A DNA stretch of 64,000 nucleotides from assembly GCF_002573715.1 (NCBI RefSeq), contig NZ_PDHM01000021.1, positions 468,625 through 532,624 on the forward strand, in the 5' to 3' direction. Below, piece by piece: positions 8,562 through 17,021 of this stretch. Within the stretch, counting starts at the first letter, position 1; each line of letters begins with the position of its first letter. The position numbers and the translations under genes were made by a program. This DNA comes from Paenibacillus sp. EZ-K15 (lineage in GTDB: Bacteria; Bacillota; Bacilli; Paenibacillales; Paenibacillaceae). The notes beneath the pieces are model-generated. The model was not told where the DNA came from, searched no databases, and worked only from the letters and a program-made list of their open reading frames with translations.

Positions 8562-9533
8562 GTGATGCAAACCGACACGTTTACGATGCTGAATGCGCAG
8601 GGCATGCATGTTTTTGTATATCAATGGCTGCCGGAGCCGGACCATCCCCTTCGTGCCATCGTGCAAATTGCGCATGGCATGTGCGAAACCGGCAAGCGGT
8701 ACGAGGAGCTTGCCGAGTTGCTGACAGGGCACGGCTACGCCGTGTACTGCAACGACCATCGGGGTCATGGACAAACGTCGGGCCTTACGCTTCTCGGCGA
8801 TCCCGGGGAAAACGGATTCGAAGGGATGATTGAAGACCAGCTGCTTCTTGCTTCCGAGCTCAAGAAGCGCCATGCCGGTGTTCCCCATTATTTGATGGGG
8901 CACAGCATGGGATCCTTCTTGACGCAAAAGATCATGTGTTCGAACGGTGAATTATTCGACGGATTCATACTGTCAGGCACCAATGGGCCCCAGGGACTGC
9001 TGACGTTCGGTATGAGCTTGGCAGCTGCACAAATGCGCATGCAAGGAGACACACACCGGAGTCTGATGCTGAACGCCATGGTGTTCGGCCCTTACAACAA
9101 AGGTTTCGGCCCTATTCGCACGCCGTTCGATTGGCTATCCCGGGATGAAGCGGAAGTAGATAAGTATATCAACGACCCCTACTGCGGCAAGGTATGCAGC
9201 GCTCGTTTCTTCCGTGATTTCTTTAAGCTGCTGTCCCAGATCCATAAACCTCAATTGATGGAATGCCTTCTAAAGGATAAGCCGATTTATATTTTCTCGG
9301 GCGAGGATGATCCGGTCGGACACCGCGGTAAAGGCGTGCGGCGGTTGATCGAATTGTACCGGAAACATGGCATTCAGGATCTTGAATACCGTTTGTATCC
9401 CGGTGGCCGCCACGAGATGCTGCATGAAATCAACCGGGATGAAGTAGCGGCACATGTTCTCGACTGGCTCGAACGGCACACATCGGGATCGCATGGGTCA
9501 GAGACACCGCAAGAGTCGGAACGGGTTATGTAA
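8562..9533 (+). CDS. Alpha/beta hydrolase, monoacylglycerol lipase / lysophospholipase type
   Basis: A 323-residue alpha/beta hydrolase of the Hydrolase_4 (serine aminopeptidase S33) family. The nucleophile elbow is GHSMGSF (about residues 110-116), the oxyanion-side motif is HGMCETGKRYEEL, the acid Asp lies in SGEDDPVGHRG and the catalytic His in GGRHEMLHE. This set is typical of bacterial monoacylglycerol lipases and lysophospholipases; the real substrate is unknown. The start is GTG-ATG after GGAGG, so the ATG one codon later is equally likely. A strong terminator follows. Confidence 0.87.
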   Translation: MMQTDTFTMLNAQGMHVFVYQWLPEPDHPLRAIVQIAHGMCETGKRYEELAELLTGHGYAVYCNDHRGHGQTSGLTLLGDPGENGFEGMIEDQLLLASELKKRHAGVPHYLMGHSMGSFLTQKIMCSNGELFDGFILSGTNGPQGLLTFGMSLAAAQMRMQGDTHRSLMLNAMVFGPYNKGFGPIRTPFDWLSRDEAEVDKYINDPYCGKVCSARFFRDFFKLLSQIHKPQLMECLLKDKPIYIFSGEDDPVGHRGKGVRRLIELYRKHGIQDLEYRLYPGGRHEMLHEINRDEVAAHVLDWLERHTSGSHGSETPQESERVM

Positions 9534-9556
9534 AAGAATGATGCAGGACGAATTAA

Positions 9557-9612
9557 AAAGGGGGCGTCTCAAGGTCAACTGACCTGGGACGCCCCCTTTG
9601 TCTGTTTTTTTA
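9557..9612 (+). terminator. Terminator after the hydrolase gene
   Basis: AAAGGGGGCGTC pairs with GACGCCCCCTTT around an inner AGGTCA/TGACCT stem, followed by a T-rich stretch (9599-9612). Confidence 0.9.
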
Positions 9613-9720
9613 TAACGCTGCGCGTACGAAGCATTCTTTCCAATCGCTGGTGCCCCCAATTAATCTGACGAGCTCCGTCAAGTAAGTTAAACTGCTTATG
9701 GGACAGAACAGCCCAATCCC

Positions 9721-9897
9721 TTACTCTTCCTCGCTCGGCGTGCGGTCGATGATCAGCTGCGTGACCTCGGTGTACTCGCCATGCGCCACTTCATCCTCTG
9801 TAGCCTCTTCGCGCAGATCGTCATTGGTTTCCATACCCGGTGCGACGGTGGGCTCGTCGTGCGTATCGTGTTCTTGCCCCTTCTGTTTCCCGTTCAT
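9721..9897 (-). CDS. Small acidic protein of unknown function
   Basis: A 58-residue, strongly acidic protein (MNGKQKGQEHDTHDEP start, ending RTPSEEE) with no cysteine and no membrane segment. I chose the second ATG because GGAGG lies 8 bases before it; the first ATG is only 2 bases from that site. The gene is isolated between a terminator and a 200-base spacer. Its composition suggests an intrinsically disordered protein; no function can be assigned. Confidence 0.55.
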   Translation of the reverse strand: MNGKQKGQEHDTHDEPTVAPGMETNDDLREEATEDEVAHGEYTEVTQLIIDRTPSEEE

Positions 9898-10116
9898 AAA
9901 CATCCCCTCCTCATCGGTTGATGCGATTAGAATACCGATACCAAGGGGGTTTTATTCCGGGACTCCAAGGATACCGTCCGTTACGATAACGAGGGGGGCA
10001 TGATCACAGTTTCATTCCTATCAGTCCCTACCAATCCCTAGAAGAAAAGTATTTGCAAAACGATGGCCAAGACGCTCGCATCAAGTCCCAGTAAGGGGTT
10101 GTCCATCGTTTCCCTA

Positions 10117-11889
10117 CTATGCCTGCTTTGCTAACTCCACAGGCATCGTGTAGTACTGCGGCTGCCCTGTTTCGTTCTGCTGGTACAATACCAGCAGCAT
10201 CGTTGCATGGTCCGCGTTGTCCGGGAATCCGGTGCCACCCTGGATGGCATCGCTGAGGTTAAATGGCAGCACCTCGATCATCGCATGTTTCTGCAGATCG
10301 CGCTCCGTGATCCCCAGTTCAGCAAAACCGGCGGATAGGGCCGCAGGTTCCTCAACGATTTTGCGAACATTGGCGGTCCACTGCGCTTTATCCTGGGTAT
10401 GATCCCACCATATTTTCCGAGGTTTATATTTATGGCCCAGGAAATAATCAAACTTCATGAGACCAGAGACAACGTTCATATGCGGGGTCTTCCGATCTTC
10501 AAGGAAAGCCGTTAAACGCGTAAACAGGTCCTCAAGCTGATGGCCGATTTTTTGCCAGCCCTGTCCTTCCCAGTAGTCGCCAAACTCTTGGAAGAAATCA
10601 AACGGCGACGTAAATTCATGCTTCATCAAATAATTCAGGGTATGGTCCATCCGGTGCGCATTCCAATACTTCTCCAGCACATCCTCCAGTCTCTTCAATC
10701 GTACGATATCCGAGAACGGAAGCACGTCGCTACCCAGAATCTCATAAGGAGCATGATCCATATAGGTGTAGTTATACTTGTCCGCATCGATTCGCAGCCC
10801 GGTTCCCCGCAGCATCTTCAGGAAGCCTAACTGCAGCTCCTCCGGCCCAAGCGCAAATACGTCGTTAAACGTTTTGCGGAACGTATCGTAGTCCTCTTCC
10901 GGAAGACCTGCGATCAAATCCAAATGTTGGTCGATCTTGCGGCTGTCCTTGATCATTGTCACCGTGCGTGACAGCTTGGTAAAATTCTGGCGACGCTTCA
11001 CCAGCTCATTTGTCGGATCGTTGGTCGACTGCACCCCAATTTCAAACCGGAAAATGCCGGGAGGCGCATTCTTCGCCAAATAATCCAGCACTTCGGGACG
11101 CATGATATCTGCCGTGATCTCAAACTGGAATACACAGCCGCCATGGTTCTCAATCAGAAACTCGAACATTTCAAGCGCGTAATCCCGCTTAATGTTAAAG
11201 GTCCGGTCTACGAACTTGATCAATTTCGCTCCGTTCTCGATCAGGTACAGAATATCCGCCTTGGTCCGTTCAATATCGTAATAGCGAACCCCCACCTCAA
11301 TGCTCGACAGGCAGAACTGGCAGCTGAAGGGACAGCCCCGGCTGGTCTCAAAATAGACAACCCGCTTCCCGAGATGCGGGATATCCTCCGGAAAACGATG
11401 CGGGGAAGGCAGCTCCGCCAGAATGCTCTTCGGTCTTCCAGGATTCACAATAATTTCGTCCTGCTTGCGGTAAGCCACGCCATAGACGAAATGATACTTT
11501 CGGTCCCCTTCAATCGTTTGCAGCAAATGGTGGAAGGTCTCCTCGCCTTCACCCATGACGATAAAGTCGACATTGTGCAGCCGTTTCATCCAATATTCCG
11601 TATCGTAGGATACTTCAGGTCCGCCCAGTATGATCGTGACCTCCGGCATAATCTTCTTCACGATATCGATCACTTTAATCGTTTCTTCAATATTCCATAT
11701 ATAACAAGAGAATCCGATCACATCCGGCTTGCGCTGGAACAGGTCGGAGACGATATTCATCACGGGGTCCTTAATCGTGTACTCCGTCAATTCGATATCG
11801 AAATCCTTCTCGCTGTATGCCTTCAGGCAGCGAATGGCCAAGGAGGTATGGATGTACTTGGCATTCAAGGTTGATAGTATGACTTTCAT
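10117..11889 (-). CDS. B12-binding-domain radical SAM protein, DUF4080 type
   Basis: A 590-residue protein in the B12-binding radical SAM group. The N-terminal cobalamin-binding-like domain (about residues 1-130) has DVIGFSCYIWNIEET and ILGGPEVSYD. The radical SAM core has the canonical cluster motif CPFSCQFC (about residue 190), then FEIGVQSTND and DLIAGLPEEDYDTF. The C-terminal 200 residues match the DUF4080 extension. Members of this group perform anaerobic methyl or sulfur chemistry, but no substrate is known. I start at MKVILSTLNAKYIHTSLA; a GTG four codons upstream is the alternative. Confidence 0.88.
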   Translation of the reverse strand: MKVILSTLNAKYIHTSLAIRCLKAYSEKDFDIELTEYTIKDPVMNIVSDLFQRKPDVIGFSCYIWNIEETIKVIDIVKKIMPEVTIILGGPEVSYDTEYWMKRLHNVDFIVMGEGEETFHHLLQTIEGDRKYHFVYGVAYRKQDEIIVNPGRPKSILAELPSPHRFPEDIPHLGKRVVYFETSRGCPFSCQFCLSSIEVGVRYYDIERTKADILYLIENGAKLIKFVDRTFNIKRDYALEMFEFLIENHGGCVFQFEITADIMRPEVLDYLAKNAPPGIFRFEIGVQSTNDPTNELVKRRQNFTKLSRTVTMIKDSRKIDQHLDLIAGLPEEDYDTFRKTFNDVFALGPEELQLGFLKMLRGTGLRIDADKYNYTYMDHAPYEILGSDVLPFSDIVRLKRLEDVLEKYWNAHRMDHTLNYLMKHEFTSPFDFFQEFGDYWEGQGWQKIGHQLEDLFTRLTAFLEDRKTPHMNVVSGLMKFDYFLGHKYKPRKIWWDHTQDKAQWTANVRKIVEEPAALSAGFAELGITERDLQKHAMIEVLPFNLSDAIQGGTGFPDNADHATMLLVLYQQNETGQPQYYTMPVELAKQA

Positions 11890-11993
11890 GGTAGGGTCCA
11901 CTTTCCTTCTAAAATAATATAAGTTTTTGTTACCGGTTGGTTTATCTTAAGCAATCAAGCGGCAAAAAGGCTTCTGCCTGCTATGCCGGGTTA

Positions 11994-13874
11994 TCATTCA
12001 TAGTCATACAAGTCGTCACCGTCACTCGATGTGCCTTGACCATTCAGGAAGAATTCCAGGAACGGACGGCCGTATTTACGGAATTTCACTTCGCCGACCC
12101 CTTTGACATTCAGCATCTCATCCTCGCTCTGCGGGCAAACCACGCTCATCTCACGCAAAGTTGCGTCATTAAAAATGATGTAGGACGGCACATGCTCTTT
12201 GCTTGCCAGCTCACGCCGAATCAAGCGCAGCTGCTCGAACACCGTCTCGTTGACGGCTGACGGCGAATAATCGCGGCGACTGCCGCTGCGCTGGCTGCCT
12301 GCGGCTTTGGAAGGACGCGGAACACGCTGCATCACTTCGCGCTGCCCTTTTAACACGTCGGCCGCCTCGCTTTGCAGTTTCACGACAGGGTATTGGCCTT
12401 CCGTCAACGCCAGAAACCCTTCCGAGATGAGCACATTGATCGTCTCGGATATCTCCTTCTCGGTCCGATTCGCCATCACGCCATAGGTTGGAAGGCGATC
12501 AAAGCCGTACTCCAGTACTTTTTTGGCCCTTGAGCCCTTCAGCACGGAAGCGACCATGGACACGCCAAAGCGTTCGCGCATCCGGTGGATGCAGGAGAAG
12601 ATTTTCTGCGCATCTACCGTGATATCGACAAGCTCCCGATCATCCGTGCAGGAGCTGCACGTACCGCAGGACTTATCTTCGTGCTCTTCCCCGAAATAAT
12701 CCAGCATCGCGCTGCGCAGGCACCTTGTGGTGTAGCAGTAATCAATCATCTGCTGCAGCTTCCGGTAGTCGTTCTGCTTACGCTCTCCCTCCTGGGGATT
12801 CTGTTCGATCAGAAACTTCTGCGTCATAATATCCTGGGCGCTGAACAGCAGTATGCACTGGCTGGGCTCGCCGTCTCGTCCGGCGCGACCCGCTTCCTGC
12901 ACGTAGGACTCCATATTTTTCGGCATATTGTAATGGATGACATACCGGACGTTGGATTTATCGATCCCCATGCCAAATGCGTTCGTTGCAACAATAACGC
13001 GAATATCGTCATACAGGAAGGCCTCTTGGCTCTCCGCTCGCTCCGCATCACTCATGCCGGCATGGTATCGACCCGCAAGGAGCCCCTTGGCTTGAAGGCG
13101 TTGGCATAAATCATCCACCTCTTTACGAGTGGCGGCATAGATGATGCCCGGCTGGTGGGTATGCGAGGCCGCATAGTCCAGCACGAACTCCCGCTTGTTC
13201 TCACCGCGAAGCACCGACATCTCCAGATTGTCGCGCCCAAGGCCCGTCACGAACACCTGCGGCTGCTCCAGCCGAAGCAGACGCTGCATGTCCTCCATAA
13301 CTTCAGGCGTGGCCGTGGCCGTAAAGGCCGCCACAATCGGACGGTTCGGGAGACCTTTAACAAAAGGAGCCACCGAGAGATAGCTCGTCCGGAAATCATG
13401 CCCCCACTGGGATACGCAGTGAGCTTCATCGACAGCCACAATCGAAATATCGAGACCCGCCATCTCCTCCCGGAACCAATCCAGTTCAAGCCGTTCCGGG
13501 GCGACATATAACAGCTTCAGTTCTCCGCGCTTGGCCGCACGTATGCGCTCGTTCACTTCCTTGCCGCTGAGCGTGCTGTTGATATAGGCAGCGGCCACAC
13601 CCGCTGTCGTAAGGGCATCCACCTGATCCTTCATTAAGGAGATCAAAGGCGATACAACCAACGTCAGACCCGGACACAGGAGCGCCGGAATCTGATAACA
13701 GATCGATTTGCCTCCGCCCGTCGGCATAATCCCGAGCGTATCCTGACCCGCTAGAAGACTGGCGACGATTTTTTTCTGACCCTCCCGAAAATCAGGATAG
13801 CCGTAATATTTCTGCAGATAATCCCGTGCTGTATCCATATTCATCGATTCTCTATCATTTGTTTCCACATTCAT
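11994..13874 (-). CDS. recQ: ATP-dependent DNA helicase RecQ
   Basis: A 626-residue superfamily 2 3'-5' helicase for recombination and fork repair. Walker A is MPTGGGKSICYQ (about residues 50-61), the DEAH box VDEAHCVSQWGHDF, motif VI QEAGRAGRDG. The zinc-binding domain has CxxC-type cysteines (CLRSAMLDYFGE... CGTCSSC), then a winged-helix RQC domain and a C-terminal HRDC domain (VFEQLRLIRRELASKE...). AAGGAG lies 9 bases before the ATG. The length is that of a full RecQ. Confidence 0.96.
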   Translation of the reverse strand: MNVETNDRESMNMDTARDYLQKYYGYPDFREGQKKIVASLLAGQDTLGIMPTGGGKSICYQIPALLCPGLTLVVSPLISLMKDQVDALTTAGVAAAYINSTLSGKEVNERIRAAKRGELKLLYVAPERLELDWFREEMAGLDISIVAVDEAHCVSQWGHDFRTSYLSVAPFVKGLPNRPIVAAFTATATPEVMEDMQRLLRLEQPQVFVTGLGRDNLEMSVLRGENKREFVLDYAASHTHQPGIIYAATRKEVDDLCQRLQAKGLLAGRYHAGMSDAERAESQEAFLYDDIRVIVATNAFGMGIDKSNVRYVIHYNMPKNMESYVQEAGRAGRDGEPSQCILLFSAQDIMTQKFLIEQNPQEGERKQNDYRKLQQMIDYCYTTRCLRSAMLDYFGEEHEDKSCGTCSSCTDDRELVDITVDAQKIFSCIHRMRERFGVSMVASVLKGSRAKKVLEYGFDRLPTYGVMANRTEKEISETINVLISEGFLALTEGQYPVVKLQSEAADVLKGQREVMQRVPRPSKAAGSQRSGSRRDYSPSAVNETVFEQLRLIRRELASKEHVPSYIIFNDATLREMSVVCPQSEDEMLNVKGVGEVKFRKYGRPFLEFFLNGQGTSSDGDDLYDYE

Positions 13875-14061
13875 GGATAAAAACTCCTTAATTCACCTTG
13901 GTTTTCCGTTTCGAAAAGCCCTTATCCTTTAAGTTTAACGGCCTTTCCATGAATGGGCAACCAAATCGGGGAAGGAAATTGCATTGGGCGAGGAGAACTT
14001 CATAAATGTGGAAAAAGGGTTGCGATCATGTAGAGCCCAAAAAATGAAGTTGGTGATCCTA

Positions 14062-14844
14062 ATGAATGACGCACATACCGAGGCCGTAAATCAAACTATT
14101 CAATATATGAAGAAGCATCTGGACGAGCCCATGACTACCGAGCAGCTCGCTGGCCTAGTGGGATATAGTCCCTTCCATTTCTCCAGAGTATTCAAACGTG
14201 TCACCGGCATATCCCTCCGGCAATACCTGTCCGCGCTCCGGGTTGAAGCCGGCAAAATCGAGCTCCTTCAAAGTCCTTCCCTGCTCGTAAAAATCGGAAT
14301 GAGCATCGGTTTGGCAAGTCCCGGCACCTTCAATACCCGCTTTAAGCAATTTGTCGGCCTGTCTCCGAAAAAGTTCCGCACCACCACGGAGTCTCTTCAT
14401 CGTTACGTGAATCAATATGAGCACAAGCCATTAACCTGGACAGAGGAAGAAAGGCAATCTCTGCCCCGGATTCATTGCCGGATCGAAGCTCCCGAGAGGT
14501 TTCGCGGCATGATTTACGTCGGTCTGTTTCCAAGACCCGTACCTGATCAGAAACCCGTATCCGGTACGGCTGTCCATAAGAAGCGAACCTGTATCTTAAC
14601 CGGCATTCCGGTCGGTACGTATTATGTGCTGGCCGCGGGCATCCCCTGGAGCCTCAATCCGCGGGATTATTTTCTGCTGAGCAAATCCTTGCGAGGCAAG
14701 CTGGAGGATCCTGTCCATATCGACGAAGGAACCGATCTCGCCGTGAAGATTACCTTGCGCGAGCCTCTGCCCTATGACCCGCCGATTGTTGTGAATCTGC
14801 CTCTGCTCTTGTTTGAGAAGGATCGGAATAACAGCGCAAGGTAG
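14062..14844 (+). CDS. AraC-family transcriptional regulator
   Basis: A 260-residue regulator with the AraC DNA-binding domain at the N-terminus (about residues 5-105): two helix-turn-helix motifs, MTTEQLAGLVGYSPFHFSRV and IGLASPGTFNTRFKQFVG, ending GLSPKKFR. The C-terminal half is a probable effector domain of GyrI-like size. N-terminal HTH with C-terminal sensor is the MarA/Rob-like arrangement. The start is uncertain because no strong ribosome binding site is visible; I use the ATG just before the domain. It lies ahead of an AHSA1 gene and a VOC gene on the same strand and could control them. Confidence 0.85.
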   Translation: MNDAHTEAVNQTIQYMKKHLDEPMTTEQLAGLVGYSPFHFSRVFKRVTGISLRQYLSALRVEAGKIELLQSPSLLVKIGMSIGLASPGTFNTRFKQFVGLSPKKFRTTTESLHRYVNQYEHKPLTWTEEERQSLPRIHCRIEAPERFRGMIYVGLFPRPVPDQKPVSGTAVHKKRTCILTGIPVGTYYVLAAGIPWSLNPRDYFLLSKSLRGKLEDPVHIDEGTDLAVKITLREPLPYDPPIVVNLPLLLFEKDRNNSAR

Positions 14845-14934
14845 AAGAATTTTCGAATCGCCTATCCATTTATAATGGAACTGCAAGAAGCGTTATCCAA
14901 AAAGCAATAAGCACTATATGATGGAGGATTAAAC

Positions 14935-15396
14935 ATGACCATTATTCAAGAAACCGTGATTCAGGCCGATGTGCAGCTCCTCTGGCGAGCATGGACGGAG
15001 TCTGCGAGGATAACCGAGTGGTTTGCGCCGGCTGCGGAAATTGAACCGAAGACGGGCGGAAAGTTCGAGCTTTATTTTAACCCCGCCAATCGTGAATCGA
15101 TGTGCACCGCAGGATGTACTATTTTGCAGTATGATGAGCCGTGTACCCTCGTGTTTGAGTGGAAAGGACCTGATCCCTTTACGGAAACGATGAATCAGGG
15201 GGAGTTGACCGTGGTCAAGGTGTCTTTTTGGCCTGAACAGGACGGCTGTACAAGAATCACCTTGGAGCATACGGGCTGGAAGGATACCGAAGCGTCGCTG
15301 CAAGCCCGGGAATGGCATGTGGATGCATGGAAAGGCATGCTGACCAGCTTAAAATCCAGCATTGAATCCGGTGAAGGCATTCTATGCTGCCAGTAA
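14935..15396 (+). CDS. SRPBCC/AHSA1-family protein
   Basis: A 153-residue START-like fold protein of the AHSA1 (activator of Hsp90 ATPase homolog 1) group. Family features are VWRAWTES-like LLWRAWTESARITEWFAP near residue 17, GGKFELYF, and the C-terminal helix EWHVDAWKGMLTSLKSSIE. In bacteria such proteins are small hydrophobic-ligand binders, often paired with ArsR or AraC regulators and VOC proteins, as here. ATGGAGGATTAAAC precedes the ATG. Confidence 0.85.
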   Translation: MTIIQETVIQADVQLLWRAWTESARITEWFAPAAEIEPKTGGKFELYFNPANRESMCTAGCTILQYDEPCTLVFEWKGPDPFTETMNQGELTVVKVSFWPEQDGCTRITLEHTGWKDTEASLQAREWHVDAWKGMLTSLKSSIESGEGILCCQ

Positions 15397-15427
15397 GACA
15401 AGCCATAAACTAGAGGAGTGTATGACT

Positions 15428-15790
15428 ATGCCAAATCTTTGCGTTTTATCAATCAATGTCAGCGATATGGATCAAGCCACGCGATTTTATTGCGACATTC
15501 TGGGATTTGAAGTTTCCGAGGTTTATGATGATCAGATCATCAGTTTGAAACATGAGGGCATGTCCCTTGTTCTGCAAAAATGCGACCGTCCTACGAGAAC
15601 CGATTACCCGCATGAAGCCCAGGTTGTTATCGGACTTGAGACGGCTGATGTAAGCGCAGCGATCGCGAACTACAAATCGCAGGGCGTGGAGGTCATCTTT
15701 GATACCCCGCTGCCGTGCCCTCCCGGTCTATACAGCGCGATTCGGGACCCTTTTGGCAATGTGATCGAACTGCTGGAATTTACGGAGTAA
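15428..15790 (+). CDS. VOC-family (glyoxalase/bleomycin-resistance fold) protein
   Basis: A 120-residue vicinal-oxygen-chelate protein: SINVSDMDQATRFYCDILGFEV is the first beta-alpha-beta unit, and YSAIRDPFGNVIELLEF the last, with the usual metal-ligand Glu. Such proteins detoxify or bind small electrophiles or antibiotics; the substrate is unknown. I start at the ATG 9 bases after GAGGAG. It follows the AHSA1 gene by about 30 bases and is probably co-transcribed with it. Confidence 0.85.
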   Translation: MPNLCVLSINVSDMDQATRFYCDILGFEVSEVYDDQIISLKHEGMSLVLQKCDRPTRTDYPHEAQVVIGLETADVSAAIANYKSQGVEVIFDTPLPCPPGLYSAIRDPFGNVIELLEFTE

Positions 15791-16106
15791 TCGTGCCGTT
15801 TGGAAGGATCATGGTTATCATCAATATGAGTGAAGTCCATATAAATGCCCGAAGGATACGCTGCATGCAGCAGGTGTCCTTCTCGTATGATAAGGTCAGC
15901 CGAGAACTCTGGTTGGCCTTTTTGAAGTTTTTGAGCCGCCAAGTCTTGTCTCTACCATTCCTGAACCATCTGTTAATGTTGAACCCGTTGCGGGTAAGAA
16001 CATATTAATGTTAACCAGAAGGCGAGCATGGGCAGATTAGGAATCGTCGGTTTCGGAAATAATAGGTACTCGAACTGATATATTAACTACACAAGGGGAA
16101 ATTCAT
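15791..16106. other. Intergenic region before speD
   Basis: No gene seen in these 316 bases. One imperfect hairpin around GCTGCATGCAGC (about 15,860) lacks a T-run. Nearer speD the repeated element GTTAATGTT/AACATATTAATGTTAAC (about 15,974-16,014) may be promoter or operator sequence. Confidence 0.3.
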
Positions 16107-16922
16107 ATGGATATGACACCAGAAGAACGCGTTACCCTGCACGGGTTCAACAACTTGACGAAAGCGCTCAGCTTTAATATGTACGATGTCTGCTATACAA
16201 AGACTCGAGAAGAACGGGAAGCGTACTTGGAATATATTGATGAACAATATAACGCAGATCGACTCACAAAAATATTGAGCCATGTGGCCGAAATCATCGG
16301 AGCCCATGTCCTGAACATTGCCAAGCAGGATTATATCCCACAAGGCGCCAGTGTAACGGTGCTTGTATCTGAGGGCCCTGTCGTAGAGGTTCCGGAGGAA
16401 TCCTATGACGAATCGCCGGGTCCGCTGCCGGATAACGTCATCCTGCAGCTCGACAAGAGCCACATTACCGTCCATACGTATCCGGAATTCCATCCGGATG
16501 AGGGAATCAGCACCTTCCGGGCCGATATCGACGTGTCGACCTGCGGGGAGATTTCACCGCTTAAAGCCCTAAATTACCTGATCCACTCCTTTGATACGGA
16601 TATTATGACAATCGACTATAAAATCCGGGGCTTCACGAGAGATATTCACGGACACAAGCTGTTTATCGACCATGAGATCAGCTCCATTCAGAACTATATT
16701 CCGGACGAAGCCAAGGATCTGTTCGATATGATTGATGTCAACGTATACAAGGAAAACATCTTCCACACCAAGTGTAAGCTGAAGCAGTTTGATCTGGACA
16801 ATTATCTGTTCGGTTATACTAAGGATAAGCTATCCGATGCCGAGCAGCAGAAAATAACCGAGCGCATCAAACTCGAGATGGACGAAATCTATTACGGTAA
16901 AAACATGGACCGCAGCTACTGA
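16107..16922 (+). CDS. speD: S-adenosylmethionine decarboxylase, proenzyme
   Basis: AdoMetDC supplies decarboxylated SAM for spermidine synthesis. The 271-residue length matches the E. coli-type class rather than the short Bacillus SpeH. The self-cleavage site is visible as LDKSHITVHTYPE: cleavage before Ser creates the pyruvoyl group. Downstream FRADIDVSTCGEISPLKALNYL carries the catalytic Cys region. AAGGGGAAATTCAT precedes the ATG. No spermidine synthase gene is nearby in this window. Confidence 0.95.
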   Translation: MDMTPEERVTLHGFNNLTKALSFNMYDVCYTKTREEREAYLEYIDEQYNADRLTKILSHVAEIIGAHVLNIAKQDYIPQGASVTVLVSEGPVVEVPEESYDESPGPLPDNVILQLDKSHITVHTYPEFHPDEGISTFRADIDVSTCGEISPLKALNYLIHSFDTDIMTIDYKIRGFTRDIHGHKLFIDHEISSIQNYIPDEAKDLFDMIDVNVYKENIFHTKCKLKQFDLDNYLFGYTKDKLSDAEQQKITERIKLEMDEIYYGKNMDRSY

Positions 16923-16982
16923 TGACGGGCTCCCGATGTGATGCCATCAACATGTGCTGCTTCTATACAAGGAATATGAATG

Positions 16983-17021
16983 AATCAAAATCAGGCTGGG
17001 CTCATAGGAGCCCGGCCTGAT
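16983..17021 (-). terminator. Terminator of the fused kinase/regulator gene
   Basis: ATCAGGC-GGGCTC and GAGCCC-GCCTGAT form a long hairpin; on the minus strand TTTTGATTC follows. It overlaps the last codons of the kinase-regulator gene and could also slow speD transcription from the other side. Confidence 0.75.
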